Assembly: GCA_026686845.1 (NCBI GenBank)
Contig: JAIVEN010000007.1
Location: 37,321,001-37,385,000, forward strand
Origin: Adenanthera pavonina
Lineage: Eukaryota; Streptophyta; Magnoliopsida; Fabales; Fabaceae
Reading direction: 5' to 3'
Length of the DNA: 64,000 nucleotides
Positions 34,915-47,234 of the stretch are shown here, in pieces. Numbering within the stretch: the stretch's first letter is position 1; the number at the start of each line of letters is the position of its first letter. The notes beneath the pieces are model-generated. The model was not told where the DNA came from and searched no databases. It was given only the letters and a program-made list of their open reading frames with translations. The position numbers and the translations under genes were made by a program.

Positions 34915-37600
34915 CACTAGTACAAAAAAATCTTTCTAGGACAGCATTTCAGAATGGTTAAGAAAGGAATAGTCTTAAAAATGTGATCGGTGGAAATTTT
35001 ATAAATAAAATTTTAAATTTTTAACTTAAGAAGATAGTTGCAGTTATAATTGTGTTTAATGACCCGTTTGATTCTCAATTTTGTAAAATTAAATTAAGAT
35101 AAATGAAATTTATAAAAATTAAGTTTAAATAAAGTAAGTTTGTTGTAAATTATTATGTTTAAATATTTTTTTTACAAAAGTAAGTTTGACAAAAAATTTA
35201 TTTGGATAATAAGGGTTAAAAATACTTTTAGATATCTAATATATAGTAAATTTGCTTCTCATTTTTTCAAAACACACATTTTATTAAAAAGAAAGTAATT
35301 TTTTCCCTCCCTTTTTAAAATTACAATTTAATCCACTTTTTATTTGTTAAAAAGTTAATTTATATTTAAATAAATATATTTTTTATAAAAATCATAGTTG
35401 GAGATCGTGATGTTTTTTTACAAAAAGAAAAACCACACATGTACTATGAAAGTGTTTTCAAGGACGGATACTTTTATAATTGTCCACCTATGTTAAAATA
35501 AAATAAAATAAAAACTTTCAAGGAAAAAACCTTTCAAGGACTGATGTCCTGGAAAGTTTAAGTTTAAAAAAAATAGAAAATTTAAAAACACCTTAAAACC
35601 CTTGTCGTGCTCACTTGGCCGATCCCTCCTCCTTCTAGTCGCGCATTTTCACTAGCCTCCTCCTAGCCGTTTTCTTGCTCGCCTGTCGCCGCTCCCTCTT
35701 CATCGTTCACCGCTCCCTCCACGCTGTTGACGCTCCCTCCTCGCCATTGCTCTCACCTCGTCGTCATCATTTTCCGGCGCCGACAAATGCTGAAGTCGTG
35801 GGTCTTCAGAGAAAATCGATGACGGTTCTTCTTCTTCGGTGCTCTCACAGTCGTTGAACCCTAACACACTCGCAGTCACCGCTTCTTCTTCGGTACTTTC
35901 ATAGTTGTTGACCCCTAACCCACCACACACCATCGACGACGCCCCCACTCCCTCACTGTTCCCTACCCGCGCCGGCAAAACAGAAGGTTCAGTTGTCATA
36001 GCCAGGTATATATCTAGCATTTGTCTAATATCTATCTGACGTCTTCCAATTATTTTAGTTTGGAACACGTGTACTATGCGTAGGTGAAGCTTTTAGATTC
36101 TGTTTCTTTCTTGAAAGAGGAAGAACAACATTAGTAGTTTGGAAATATACTAGATGAACTACCTCAATTTACTTCATAAGTTGTTTGTCTTTAACCTGGT
36201 CATCTTGAATTCTCAGCCTCTTGAGAAAACTAATATAAGCTCATATCTACTAGCACCGACTTTGGCCCAATTACTATTTGATCATCTGTCCAATTGACTT
36301 CACAACATTAGTGCTCATATTCCGGGGTTGACTGCCTTACTGATCATGCGGTGCCCTGTTAACTTCAGTTCATTGACTTTTAAGTCTTTTCCTTGGTTCA
36401 AACTTGGTTGGTTCAGAGTAAATGTTATATGACGGTGTTCTGTAGAACTCCCCAACCTGTACTGAACTTATAATGATTAGATTAATGGTGATAGTATTAA
36501 AAGTTCTCTGTCAAATTGACGGAGCAACAATGAGTAGGCTAATTTCTTTGCTGACGCATTTTGTAAGAAAGATGACACTTGGTAGAATGCTTTAAGGTGC
36601 TGTTTATACCATGCATTTCATCCTGTGTTTGTTGGTTGGCACATAAATGTTTTGACTTTGGCATGCCCTGATGTATTACATAGAGTTGTGAGTTGTTATA
36701 TAATATTCTATCATACTTTTGATTCTTTCTCCCTAGAAGGTATGTTAAAACCTGTAACTTTCCCTATTCGGTGCTTACCTGATTCTTTGAAACCTGTGGC
36801 TTTAATAGTAGAATTCAGGTGCTTTTACAACTGCTTTAGGCTGTTCACTACAGCTTTATTTGTTGTTATTTCAGAAAAATTTTCTACATTAATTTCATGA
36901 ATCTGGTTTCTGCATACTGAGTGAATGCAATTGACCCTGCCCTCAGAAGGTATGGATGTTTTGACACTGAAATCGAAGTTAATGCTCCAAATGCAGAAGA
37001 GTGCTTTCAAATTCTTAAGGTTGGTTGTGCCTTTTGAATGTTAACGGAATTCTGCTGTCATTTGCTCAGTGATAAAAGTTATCCTTGAGTTTTTCTACCA
37101 TTTATCTGTTTGATAGAATTCTTTATTTGTTTAGTTTGATCGAGTCAGTTATTTGATATTTCTAACTACTGATTTTCAGCCTTACACAAAGAAGATTCCC
37201 TTGGATCCCAGTGTTGACTTAAAAATGGCGCTGCATCTTGCAACTGATATGTTGGAGCTGACCTAGAGGCTGTGTCATGAGGCTACTACATTAGCAGCTT
37301 AACGGTCAAGAGATGCTGATGGTAAAAAAAAATTAAGCATAATGATGGAAGATTGGAACAATGCAAGATCTATTGTTGGTCCAAGCATAACAAGAGGTGT
37401 CACAGTGGAAATTCTGAAAGTGACTTGGGAAGATATTGGAGGATTAAAAGAATTAAAGGTTTGTAAATTCTGTTATCACTTTGATGTCAACAGAAATCAA
37501 TGGTATCTGTCTGTATCCTTGAACAGAAAAAGCTCCGGCAAGCTGTTGAATAGCCTATCAAGCATTTGGAAGCATTTTCAAGATTAGGTATTTCTCTTCA
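34915..37600. mobile_element. CACTA element copy B, truncated on the right
   Basis: This starts CACTAGTACAAAAAAATC at 34915 with the same flanking sequence as copy A, so it arose by duplication of the segment and not by a new transposition. It follows copy A at high identity, lacks the MITE at 1035-1623, and stops near 37596 at TTTCTCTTCA, where a different LTR-like sequence begins. The right CACTA end is missing. Confidence 0.8.
36918..37586 (+). pseudogene. CDC48B-like AAA ATPase gene fragments, copy B
   Basis: This is the duplicate of the fragments in copy A: about 36924-37019 (AIDPALRR...), 37180-37458 (IPLDPSVDL, with the same two stops, then SIVGPSITRG and VTWEDIGGL) and 37527-37586 (KLRQAVE). 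The third exon is cut off right before the Walker A motif by the junction at about 37596. An extra stop, AGATTAG, replaces AGATTGG at the break. Non-functional. Confidence 0.8.
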
Positions 37601-38665
37601 TGTTTCTCAATGTCATGCTATGAAATCATGTAATGTCACATCATCATCATATATAATTATTATCATAATCATCATCATCTACTATATCATCTAACCGTGT
37701 GCATACCATGATATATAGAAAAGTCATACACACACATAATCATATTGTGGTATGAACGGAAACATGCATATATATATAGATACATTCGACAAAACATACA
37801 AAACAAATACTCAGTTACTTTAAGTTGTCAATATCACACACACAATTCCACAAGTTTCTCGGATTGCCAACCCACAACTCGAACTCCTCTAATCAACCTA
37901 ACAACCTTTATAATATCATAATATCCACAATCAACATATAGTATAATTATCCAAATTCCATAATTCAACTATTTAGGCTTAATCCAAGGTTCCAACCACA
38001 TTTTTATGCATCAATAAGCTCCTAATGATCATTTAGATCCTAACCAATCCCATTCATTTCGGATTTCATGGCCCTTCAACAAAAATCAACCTAGGATTCA
38101 ACTCAAACTCATTACTATCCATTCAAAACTCAAGCCCAAAACTTTTTAACACTAAATAATACTTCATTAATCTCATTTCATCCATTTTAGTTAGCAGTAT
38201 TCGGCCAAGACCAAAAACTCAACATATATACCTGAAAATCCAACTCAAAAACCGAAGAAAAATGGAAAGAGAGGATCAAGAATCACTTACCAACAATTAA
38301 TCAAACTCCTAGAGATCAAACATCACTCCCAAAGGTCAGATCTTTGAAGCCTTAGCACTGCGCCTCGTCTTTCCCTCCATTTCTTTCTGCTTCATTCATC
38401 TAGTATGCTTCTGATTTATAAAAATCCGAGGTATGGCACCGTGGCAGCCGATAAGTTCGCCGCAATATAAAGCTTTACTATCTAATGAATTTTACAAAAT
38501 TCCATCTCGTTCGCCGCAGCAACCCTATGTCTTGCCACGGCGTGGAGCTTTTCTACCTCCACCTTAATTTTCTTCCACCATGGTTCCTCCAATCCTACAT
38601 ACATCATCAATTGTACTCCGTTAACTAAAGACTAAATTTGGGTTAACATAATGGGGATTGTTACA
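37601..38665 (-). repeat. LTR-like block with TG...CA ends
   Basis: It starts TGTTTCTCAATG and ends GGGGATTGTTACA on the + strand, so the minus strand reads TGTAACAATCCCC...GAGAAACA, with LTR-like ends. The flanks CTTCA and AAAAT do not match, so it is either truncated with its element or a recombination product. It marks the right break of CACTA copy B. No coding sequence is recognised. Confidence 0.5.
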
Positions 38666-40648
38666 AAAATTAAGTAAGGATTGACATATATTAGGCCATA
38701 AAATAGTGTTTTTAGGCCTCAAAACTCACTGATGCGGCAATGACAACGTTATGCATATTTTATAACATCTCCTAAAGAACTTGTAATTAATACCCACCAA
38801 TTAATTGCTTATCTATAAAAAAAATAATTTAGTTTTGTTAATCATCTTACATTATTAATTAAAGATGTTATGTAAAAAAATGATTTTGATTAATGATATA
38901 TTAAATCTTTTATTTTATTTGTGGCGGATAAACAAAAATTATTCTTATAAAAGCTTTTTAGTAATATAGTGCGTGATGTATCATTAGATGCAACTATATA
39001 TATATCAAGAAAAGAAAAGAAAAAAGCAAATCTGCTAATAAGTAGTAGAAGGAAAAAAGAATACTTTTATATGCTAACATTTTGTCAATTATTATCCTTA
39101 CTATGTTCCTTGTAAATTTTAATAAAACAACTACTCCACAGATATCAGCTCCTATCATGTAGTTTCTCTAGTTTTACATATAAGATCTTTCTGCTTTGAT
39201 TCTAAATATATGACTATTTTCATAATACAAAATAGTATTTATTATATATTATCAAAATTATCCTTATTCAATTGATCTTAACGAAATAGAGAGATAGATT
39301 AAACAAAAGTAGTTTAAGAAAAAAAAATATAGTTAACTCAATTGCTTTATTTGGTTATTACCAACTGCCACTAAAAAGTCCTCTCCACTGAATGCCCTTA
39401 TGAAAGACATCTGATCGTTAGACTAGCACAATTTAGTAGTTGAGACACTATCAGATAGGCTTAACTTTCTTTATAGTGATCGTCATACTTCAAGCTAGAT
39501 CCTTAATAGTGATCACTGCTGGGGATGGCCTAACTTTCTTATTAAACATCACTATTTTTATTTGTTACTATAACGCACATATATAATTAATTGTAAACAT
39601 TTCACTGTAAATTTTAGGCTAAAATATATGTAACTCTCCTAATCTTTGGGTCTATTTTACACAACTTCCTTAACTTTTTAATGTTGGAAAATAATGTCCT
39701 TCAACTTTTAGTATAGTGTAATAATATCTCAAACATTGCACTTCACTCAGGCCCAAATTAGTCAATTTCCCATACAACCTAAGGCATTTACGTGCAGGTT
39801 TTAGGGATGATGGTTCCAAAAATTATAAACCAAATATTGTAGTTGTCATTGTTATTTCTAGCTCGGATAATAATCATTGCCATTTGGGAGAGTAAAACGA
39901 ACAAACAGATATTCTAAAATGGGACTGGGTAGCATTGTGGGAATTCATCCCAAGAACTATAGCGAGTAAACGACAACCTGCAAATATGGCCGAGACCATT
40001 CCAAAAATAAAACTCAGAAAACATGGGTCATTGCTTTTAAGTTTTCATTTCTAAATCACTTATATTGTCCTATTATGAAATCACAAGGCACAACGCAAAA
40101 AACTAGGGTGGGACCAATAAGGGGTTCTTATTTTTTATGCAAGCGATAATGGGATCTGAAAATAATGCAGCTTCTTCCCCGGAAAGCACCGACACGTTGA
40201 TCTCAGAAACTCCTGAAGCATGCCAAATTGACTATATAATTTGGCCTTGATGGTTTTGGGATAAGATTTAATTACTTTAATGATGCCAAAGACGTATATA
40301 AAGTTGCTTTATTTTGTTACACCTAACCTCTCCTTAAAATTTATAAGAAAAAATAACTTTTCAACTAAAGTTGCTTTATTTGGTAGGTCCCTGAACAAGC
40401 ACTCAAATAATTGATTTTTAGCAATAATTCATGGTAGGTCCTTGGATTACAATTTTGTCGATTGAATAATTTATCGTTAATTCGTTCTCACTCAAGTACT
40501 TTAGGAAATTCAATTTAGTTTCACTTTAATTTCACCTCCAAAATCCAATGAAACTCAAGGACGCATCATTGTAGATAAGAAATGCGGAAGGACAAAAAAC
40601 ACCTGCCTATGTCAGTTTATCCTTTGAGGTATGTGGAAACCTTGGCCA
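38666..40648. other. 5' flank of BURP3 unit
   Basis: From about 38930 to 40620 it aligns with 6600-12170 upstream of BURP1, but without MULE A (empty site at about 40150), without the 570-bp block at 7790-8355 and without about 440 bp near 40275. It carries no gene. Confidence 0.6.
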
Positions 40649-40660
40649 CTATTTATATTA
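40649..40660 (+). promoter_or_regulatory. Altered TATA box of BURP3
   Basis: The conserved context GGCCAC...GCCACCTC is kept, but the core reads CTATTTATATTA instead of CTATATATATT, with one A changed to T. It is still AT-rich and may still work. Confidence 0.55.
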
Positions 40661-40735
40661 GCCACCTCATTGTTGGAAATCACACTCACTCACTGTATTT
40701 TGTTCCACCAAAAACTAAAACCTAGTACCTCATTA

Positions 40736-42659
40736 ATGGAGTTTCGCTTCCTATTTATTTCTGTTCTTTTCGCTGTAATTAAGCTCTTCTCTCTCATGCT
40801 AATTCAATCGAGTATCACTGACTCCTTTCTTGCCCATGTTAACTCTTTTGACTCCTTTCTTGCACATTTCGATTATTTTCCAGTTCTTTCGCCAGTGGTC
40901 TAATGTTGCTTTATCAAAAACCACTGCCAAATGGTGGGGGTTCAAAAAATCGCCGTTATGTCGTGTTTTACCAATGATTTTTAGAAGTGCCGCTAGGAAA
41001 CTGCCAATAAAACTGCCTTTTTTGTAGTGAATCTTGTGAATCTTTTTTCTTTCAGGAAATTTCGTGAATCCTCAAGACTCAATTTATTTGGTTCTATATA
41101 ATTGTTCCAACAGCATAATCTACTAATTCACCTTCAATATATCTTATTCCATCACTTATTAGCAGGAATGTCATTGTTAGGATTACATTAGTATGTCGTT
41201 ATATATTTTCATTTAAGTATTAATGATTTTAAGTTTTCATTCAATTATCTTTGGTACAATGTGGAAATTTTTCGGCATACTTTCAACCCATGTTACAAGA
41301 ACATTTCATATTATTTTACTGTTTTTTTTCCCAACTAAAACAAGCAAATTCATTGTACGGGTTTCATTACAGACTATCATTTTGACATATATATTGCATG
41401 TAGTGTCAAATAAATCCATGTGTTGATATTTTCTTTTTTTTGTTAAATATTGTTGCAGTTAGCTGTTGTAGGAGGCTATGGTTATGCATCTCAGCTTCGC
41501 CAGCTGCTGAACATTTTTGGCATTCCCTTTGGCCTTCTCCAATTCCTAAAGCCTTGCAGGATTTGGTGCAAGCAACTGGTTAGTGCCCATTTGGATTACC
41601 TTTTTATAAAAGGTCTTTTAGAATAATCATAATTTATGAAAATAAAATTTGGATAAAAATAAAAAAATTTATTATAAATTTATTTAGATAAAAAGGGAAA
41701 AAATGATGATTAGAAACCATGATTTGGTTTATAAAAATACAAATCAAATAAACACTTAGTGTGTGTGTGACATATATATCTATATATATATATATATATT
41801 CATTTGTAGTTAATTAAGTCGAATATTATACATGTTTTTTTAAGCCTGATCAATACATGTGAGCTAAAATTTCTGCTAAGATAATAGATATGCATCCTCA
41901 CTTTAAATTAGGGAGCATGGTTTTTGAAGTGAACATTGATGGGGATAGGAAACTGAAGTTAGATTTGCACAAGTGCTCCAATGCCGAACCATACGATGTC
42001 AATGCCCCTGGAGAGGTAGACGACACACAATTCCCCGAAGGCTTCTTCTTTGAACAAGACCTTCGTCCAGGGAAAATGTTGAACTTGCGCTTCAACATGC
42101 ACTCCTTTGCTCAACCAATTATTTTACCATTGTGGCTTACGGGATTACATGTTGATGGAAATCACTTGAAACAAAGAGGTTTACTATAGATGAGATTTGT
42201 GACAATCCTGCTACCGCGGGAGACGATAAGATGTGTGTAACATCCTTGGAATCGTTAGTGGATTTCGCTGTATCAAGGCTGGGAAAGGAGCTTCAGCCAC
42301 TGTCAAGCTCCTTCGCGCCCCACCAGAAGCAATACAAGATCTTGGAGGGAGTGGAGATGGCTGGACAGGTTGGAGTGATGTGCCATCGACTGAATTTCAG
42401 AAAGGTCATGTTCTCATGCCATCAAGTGAACGCGACCCGCACTTATAAGGTTCCTTTGGAAGCGATTGATGGCACAAAAACCATTGCACTGGCGAATTGC
42501 CACCATGATACAAGAGGCATGAATGCTCAGTTGTTGTATGAAGAACTCAAAGTAGTGCCAGGAACAGTGCCTGTTTGCCATTTCAATGGCCCTAAGGACA
42601 TTGCTTGGGTACCCACAAATAGCAAGGCCATCTACCAATTAAGCAACCTAGCCAGCTAG
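40736..42659 (+). pseudogene. BURP-domain pseudogene BURP3 (mosaic copy)
   Basis: Exon 1 starts at 40736 and keeps the signal peptide and DSFLAH repeat. Exon 2 (41459-41578) has a two-base insertion near 41490, shifting the frame. Exon 3 (from 41912, acceptor AAATTAG) encodes FFFEQDLRPGK, then carries the same one-base deletion as BURP2 near 42157; the rest of the domain, CVTSLESLVDF and the CH pairs, is open from 42231 to 42659. Upstream sequence and exon 1 resemble BURP1, while intron 1 onward is nearly identical to BURP2, so the copy is chimeric. A Tourist-like MITE sits in intron 2. Not expected to make a full protein. Confidence 0.85.
41583..41755. mobile_element. Tourist-like MITE in BURP3 intron 2
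   Basis: The 173-bp insertion is bordered by TTA on both sides (41580-41582, 41756-41758). Ends GTGCCCATTTGGATT and, reverse complemented, GTGTTTATTTGATT form an imperfect terminal inverted repeat. BURP2 at 28179-28190 reads straight through (GGTTAGTGTTTGTG), giving the empty site. Confidence 0.82.
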
Positions 42660-43661
42660 CACTTATGAATAAAGCATCACCCTAGCTGGTTATTGATGCA
42701 CAAGTCTGTTGTAGATTGTCAGTATTATCTATATATGTGTGTACCGATTGTACCCTATGTATGTAAGTTCCAGTGAAGTGCTTTATGAATCTCTTTGCGA
42801 TGTTGGAGACGTATGTATAATATATGCCATCTAGTTGTGTCTTGGTTTTCTTGCATCGTGGATATTAATTTTCGCACATTAATTTATCATTATCTTGTGA
42901 AATTAATATTGAAAATGAGTTGCTTCAAACAGAGAAACACATGCATGGATTACAATTCACATTGTGTAGATAAATGGATCTAGTTACTTGACTAGCAATA
43001 TACATAAATATTGTGTTGCGGTCCTGTCTTTCCAGATGAAGCCCGCCACATTTTTACGGCGGCGCCGTATTAAAATAACAAAAAATACGAATTCATTACA
43101 TCTAGTATATATTTTATTTATATATTATCACATAATAATAATGAAATATAAAAATATTTTTTAAATTTTAGTTACTTAAGATATCAATTTTTATAAATGG
43201 TCAATAATAATTAATGCACCGAGACAGGAGAGGCCTGGCTACATTTCGATCCATGCGTGCTCTCACCAAGCTGTCTCGGCCCATCACACATTCCTTCAAT
43301 AGCATTTGAGAATTTCTTCCAAACGACTTTTAATTTGATGCCAATTCAGCAAAGCTTCACTTAATTTCATAATTTGTCTCCAACATCAATAAATATAGTT
43401 GATCTGCTTAACCCAACTGTCAATTTGATGTCCGAAGAGGAAACAATGATATTATTTATACAACTAGTTTTCACGAATAATATAATTATCAATTTTGGTT
43501 ATATTTGAGCTCCAACAACTTCACCCCGAATTTTTGTTAATCAAAATTAAATATTTATGTGTCAGAACTCGTCCAATGTCAAGATTATTGCTTTCTAATT
43601 TGGATTTTGAAGAAAATGGTGCCCCTGGATCTAATGTGAATAGAAAGTGGTATTTTGTTTA
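42660..43661. other. 3' flank of BURP3 and intergenic sequence
   Basis: Up to about 42960 this matches the 3' flanks of the other copies. Beyond 43050 the sequence is unique in the window and non-coding as far as I can see. Confidence 0.45.
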
Positions 43662-45373
43662 GGGGGATTACTATTCAAGATTAGCATGTCAATTTTATTA
43701 CAAAATGGAATCTATTGTTCATTTAATTACAAAAAAAGGATCAATTTTTTTAAACTAAATATAAAAAATATTAAATTACCAAAATACCCTCAAATTTTAT
43801 TTTTCTCTCTACCATCACCGGTTAACAGCCACCGGCCGCCGGTCAATTACCACCAATGACTAGTCAACGTCGGCCAACAGTCACTGGCAACCGGCTAATG
43901 CTGGTCAATGATCATCGATGACAAATCAACATTTGCTGAAAAAAATGGCTTAGAACTTCTTTTTCTAGATTTTGCAACTTACTTATTTTGAACTTATAAC
44001 TTAGGTTTTAAGTTTTTACTTTGCAATTTCTTTTCCAAAATTTGCAACTTTTTTACTCTAAATTTTCAATTTATTTTTCAAATTTTTACTATAAATTGTT
44101 TCAATATTTTTACAACTTTTTTTTTCAGATTTTGTAACTTGCTTTATCAGAATTTGCAATTTATTTTCGAAGTTTTTATTATGAATAATTTTAGTTTTTT
44201 ACAACTTTCTTTATAGAATTTACAACTTACTTACTCTGAATTTGTAACTTATTTTTAAATTTTGACTATGAATTGTTTTAGTGTTGTTGCTACTTGTTTT
44301 TACATATTTTGCAACTTGATTGATTTGAATTTGTAACTCATTTTTCAAATTTTTACTATCAATTATTTTAGTATTTTGTAACTTCTTTTCAAGAATTTGC
44401 AACTTGTTTAGTCATAATTTACAACTTGTTTTCTAGATTTTTACTAAAAATTTTTCAGTGCTTTTCAACTTTTGTTCCAAAATTTTTTAACTTGGAACGA
44501 GTCATGATAAAGATTTGAAAAATAAGTTACAAATTTAGAATAGACAAGTTGTAAATTCTAAAAAAAAAACTGCAATACATTAAAATAATTCATAGTAAAA
44601 ATTTGAAAAATGAATTGCAAATTCAAAGTAAGTAAATTGCAAAATATGTAAAAGAAGTTGGAAAAGTAGCGAAAAAATTTATAGTAAAAATTTGAGAAAT
44701 GAATTGTAAATTTAAAATAAGCAAGTTGCAGAATATATATATAACAAGTTGCAAAAATATTGAAATAATTCATACTAAAAATTTGTCAAACAAGTTGTAA
44801 ATTTAGAGTAACCAAGTCGGAAAATCTAAAAAAGAAGTTACAAAAACACTGAAATAATTCATACTAAAAATTTGGTAAATAAGTTGCAAATGTAGATTTA
44901 ATTAAAAGTTGTAAATTTTGGAAAGGAAATTGTAAAGTAAAAATTTGAAAACTAAGTTGTGAATTTAGAACAAATAAGTTGTAAACTATTTTGTCCTGCG
45001 AATGTTGACCGATCACCGGTAGCCGTTGACCTATCACCGGTGACTGTTTACTGTCATTGACCAGTCACTGGCAATTATTGACAGGTCGCTAATGAATTTT
45101 GACTGGTGTTGACCAGCGGCCGATGATTGTTGACCAATAGTTGCTGGCTGTTGACTAACATTGATCACCGTCTAATAACTATTGACCAGCATTGACTAGT
45201 GGCTAGCAACTGTTAATTGGTGATGGTATAGGAGAAATAAAACTTGAAGGTATTTTGATAATTTTTTATTTTTTATTTAATTTAAAAAAATTGGTTCCTT
45301 TTTATAATTAAATAAATAGTATGTTTCATTTTCTAATAAAATTGAGATGCTGGTCCTGGATAATAATGCTCCC
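43662..45373. mobile_element. Foldback Mutator-like element (MULE C)
   Basis: The left end GGGGGATTACTATTC and the right end reverse complement GGGAGCATTATTATCC start inverted repeats that run inward about 350 bp, then continue through an array that also reverses at about 44490. Almost the whole 1.7 kb can therefore fold as one hairpin. The flanks TTTTGTTTA (43653-43661) and TTTTATTTA (45374-45382) are a 9-bp duplication with one mismatch. GACCGGT/ACCGGTC-rich phrases lie in both arms near 43830 and 45010. No transposase. Confidence 0.85.
43960..44990. repeat. Inverted array inside MULE C
   Basis: Forward block 43960-44490: degenerate units with TTTGCAACTT, GAATTTGTAACTTATTTT and TTTTTACTATGAATTG. 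Reverse block 44500-44990: the complementary phrases (AAGTTGCAAA, CATAGTAAAAATTTG). The turn is around 44490. Confidence 0.85.
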
Positions 45374-46254
45374 TTTTATTTATTAGCGGTATAAGTTCAG
45401 CTCAAGTGGACTGACTCTGACTCTATCAGATCAAACTCGGTCCATGGGGCCCAATTTTGACACTCTGAATCAGCTAGCCGAACAATTCCTGAAGAATTTC
45501 TAAAAGTGAAAAAGTTATTTAAACCCAAAAACAAAAACAGAGCCAAAGCAATACAAAAGCATGAGCTCATCTTGGCCATCTTTCTATTCTATAGCCCCAT
45601 TGTCCATTGCTTATAGTTTTTTGTGAAAGTCTAGGATCTATTCTCGTTCACACAGACCATGTTTGATTTCTTTCAATTTTATTGGTTCATTCTGTTTTTG
45701 TTTTATACTCGTTCCTCTGCTATTGGATGAGGGAAAAGGTTGAAAAAGGAAAACTATGTTCACAAATTTCAAATTCCAGTCACGCTGACCAAAATTAACT
45801 ATTTTAGAGAATGTCCCTACTGCTCAACTACTTTTCCCGTACTTACTTTCCCTCCCTTGAACTTTCTTCAATCTCTAATTAGCCCTGTGTTCTCTTTTGT
45901 CAAAATCTACTTTAAAGATGCCAAAGATGCATATATAAACTGCATGAAGTTTGAGGCCGTAGTTCATATTTAATAGACAGTGTAGCTTCCTATAAATTAA
46001 TATATTGATATTAAGAGTGGATAATACTGATTTTTTTTAAGTTCAACTTATTAGATTTATTTTTCTTTAAATATCATTTGACTACTCCTCAATATTTGAT
46101 AATAGTGACTTCTTTTTTTTTTGTCATGTTAAAATTAAGTATATGCATAATAGGCATTCTTTCCAAAAGTATATATGAAACCGTTTAACTGATTTGATTG
46201 CCATACTAAAAATAAAATTATAGTCTCTATCTGTAGAATAAAGATAATTATATT
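45374..46254. other. 5' flank of BURP4 unit, first part
   Basis: The phrase AATCTACTTTAAAGATGCC near 45905 matches the upstream region of BURP1 (about 11800), so this is the start of the fourth unit. It is separated from the gene by the Tat retrotransposon at 46255. Open frames at 45397 and 45740 are not recognisable. Confidence 0.5.
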
Positions 46255-46763
46255 TGTTCCGTCAAAAAGCCGAGATAGACTATTCCTCTTTTTTTACAGT
46301 GTGCAGTGCTCTCTCTCTACTCTTCTTCTTGCCCCCTCTTTATTGACCTTCTCCTGACCGTTAAGGTGTAACCGTCTTCTCCCTCTCATCCCTTGTTTAT
46401 CGGGATATTTCATAAATAATCATTATGAAATATCGCACTCTTTTTGCTTGATCCCTGATTTTTCGTCCTTCAGTTATGATTCCGTAATGGTTATTGCTCT
46501 TATTACCGTTACTCCTAGTCGAGTATTTTCAGAGCAACACAATTTTTGCAGAGAAACCCAGTAGTTGATCCTATGGCCGAGATGTTATTTAATCGTACGC
46601 TCATTTGGCCGTACAATTACTCGGGCTTACCACTTGATAACTGATGTCATACTCGGATCGTTGCGCTTAAGCTCGATGTATATGAGCCCGGAGAGTGGTA
46701 CATTAAATGGACGTTTATCTTCCCCGGACCTATAAGCTCGGCCTTCTCATCCCGGCCAGTACA
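46255..46763 (-). repeat. 3' LTR of the Tat element
   Basis: The sequence is bounded by TG...CA (TGTTCCGTC...CCAGTACA). It is preceded on its left by the ATATT duplication. It is 3' in the direction of gag-pol. Confidence 0.95.
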
Positions 46764-46776
46764 CTAGCCCCCCGAG
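46764..46776 (-). other. Polypurine tract of the Tat element
   Basis: Directly inside the 3' LTR the minus strand reads CTCGGGGGGCTAG, a G-run at the expected position for plus-strand DNA priming in reverse transcription. Confidence 0.7.
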
Positions 46777-47234
46777 CCTCGAGTCCGATTCGGACGAAAA
46801 GGCTCTGGATCACGTGACCAACTAAAGACTGGTTTTTGAATTTTGAACCGTTTCAGTATCCTGGGGATTCGAGAACCTTCCCTAAGGCTCCTTGACGTTT
46901 CAGCTTCTGAGACGGTAATGCACTTATACGTACGGCTACACGCGGCATCATTTAATGCTGCGTCTTTTCGTCAGTTGGAGCACGTTCCCCAATGGTGACG
47001 ATTTTGTTGCCCAAAGTCATGATTACATTACTCGTTTCAAGGAGGGGTTTCATCCTTTCACTTTAAACTTCATTTACTTTTCATTCCTTCTGAATCTTTC
47101 CATCATCTCTAACCTTTCCGTCATCTCTAACCTCCTTTTTCTCCCCTTTTTCGTCATTTTTCCAGGTACGCCCTCTTCTATCTTTCCCCTTTTTCTCAGT
47201 TTCTACATTCTATTCCATATTTTTCCCAATCATT
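46777..47234. other. Leader region of the antisense gene
   Basis: This lies between the polypurine tract and the antisense ORF and would hold its promoter and 5' UTR. It contains two adjacent near-repeats of CATCTCTAACC. No clear TATA box can be named. The upstream frame at 46955-47257 is not supported as coding. Confidence 0.35.
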
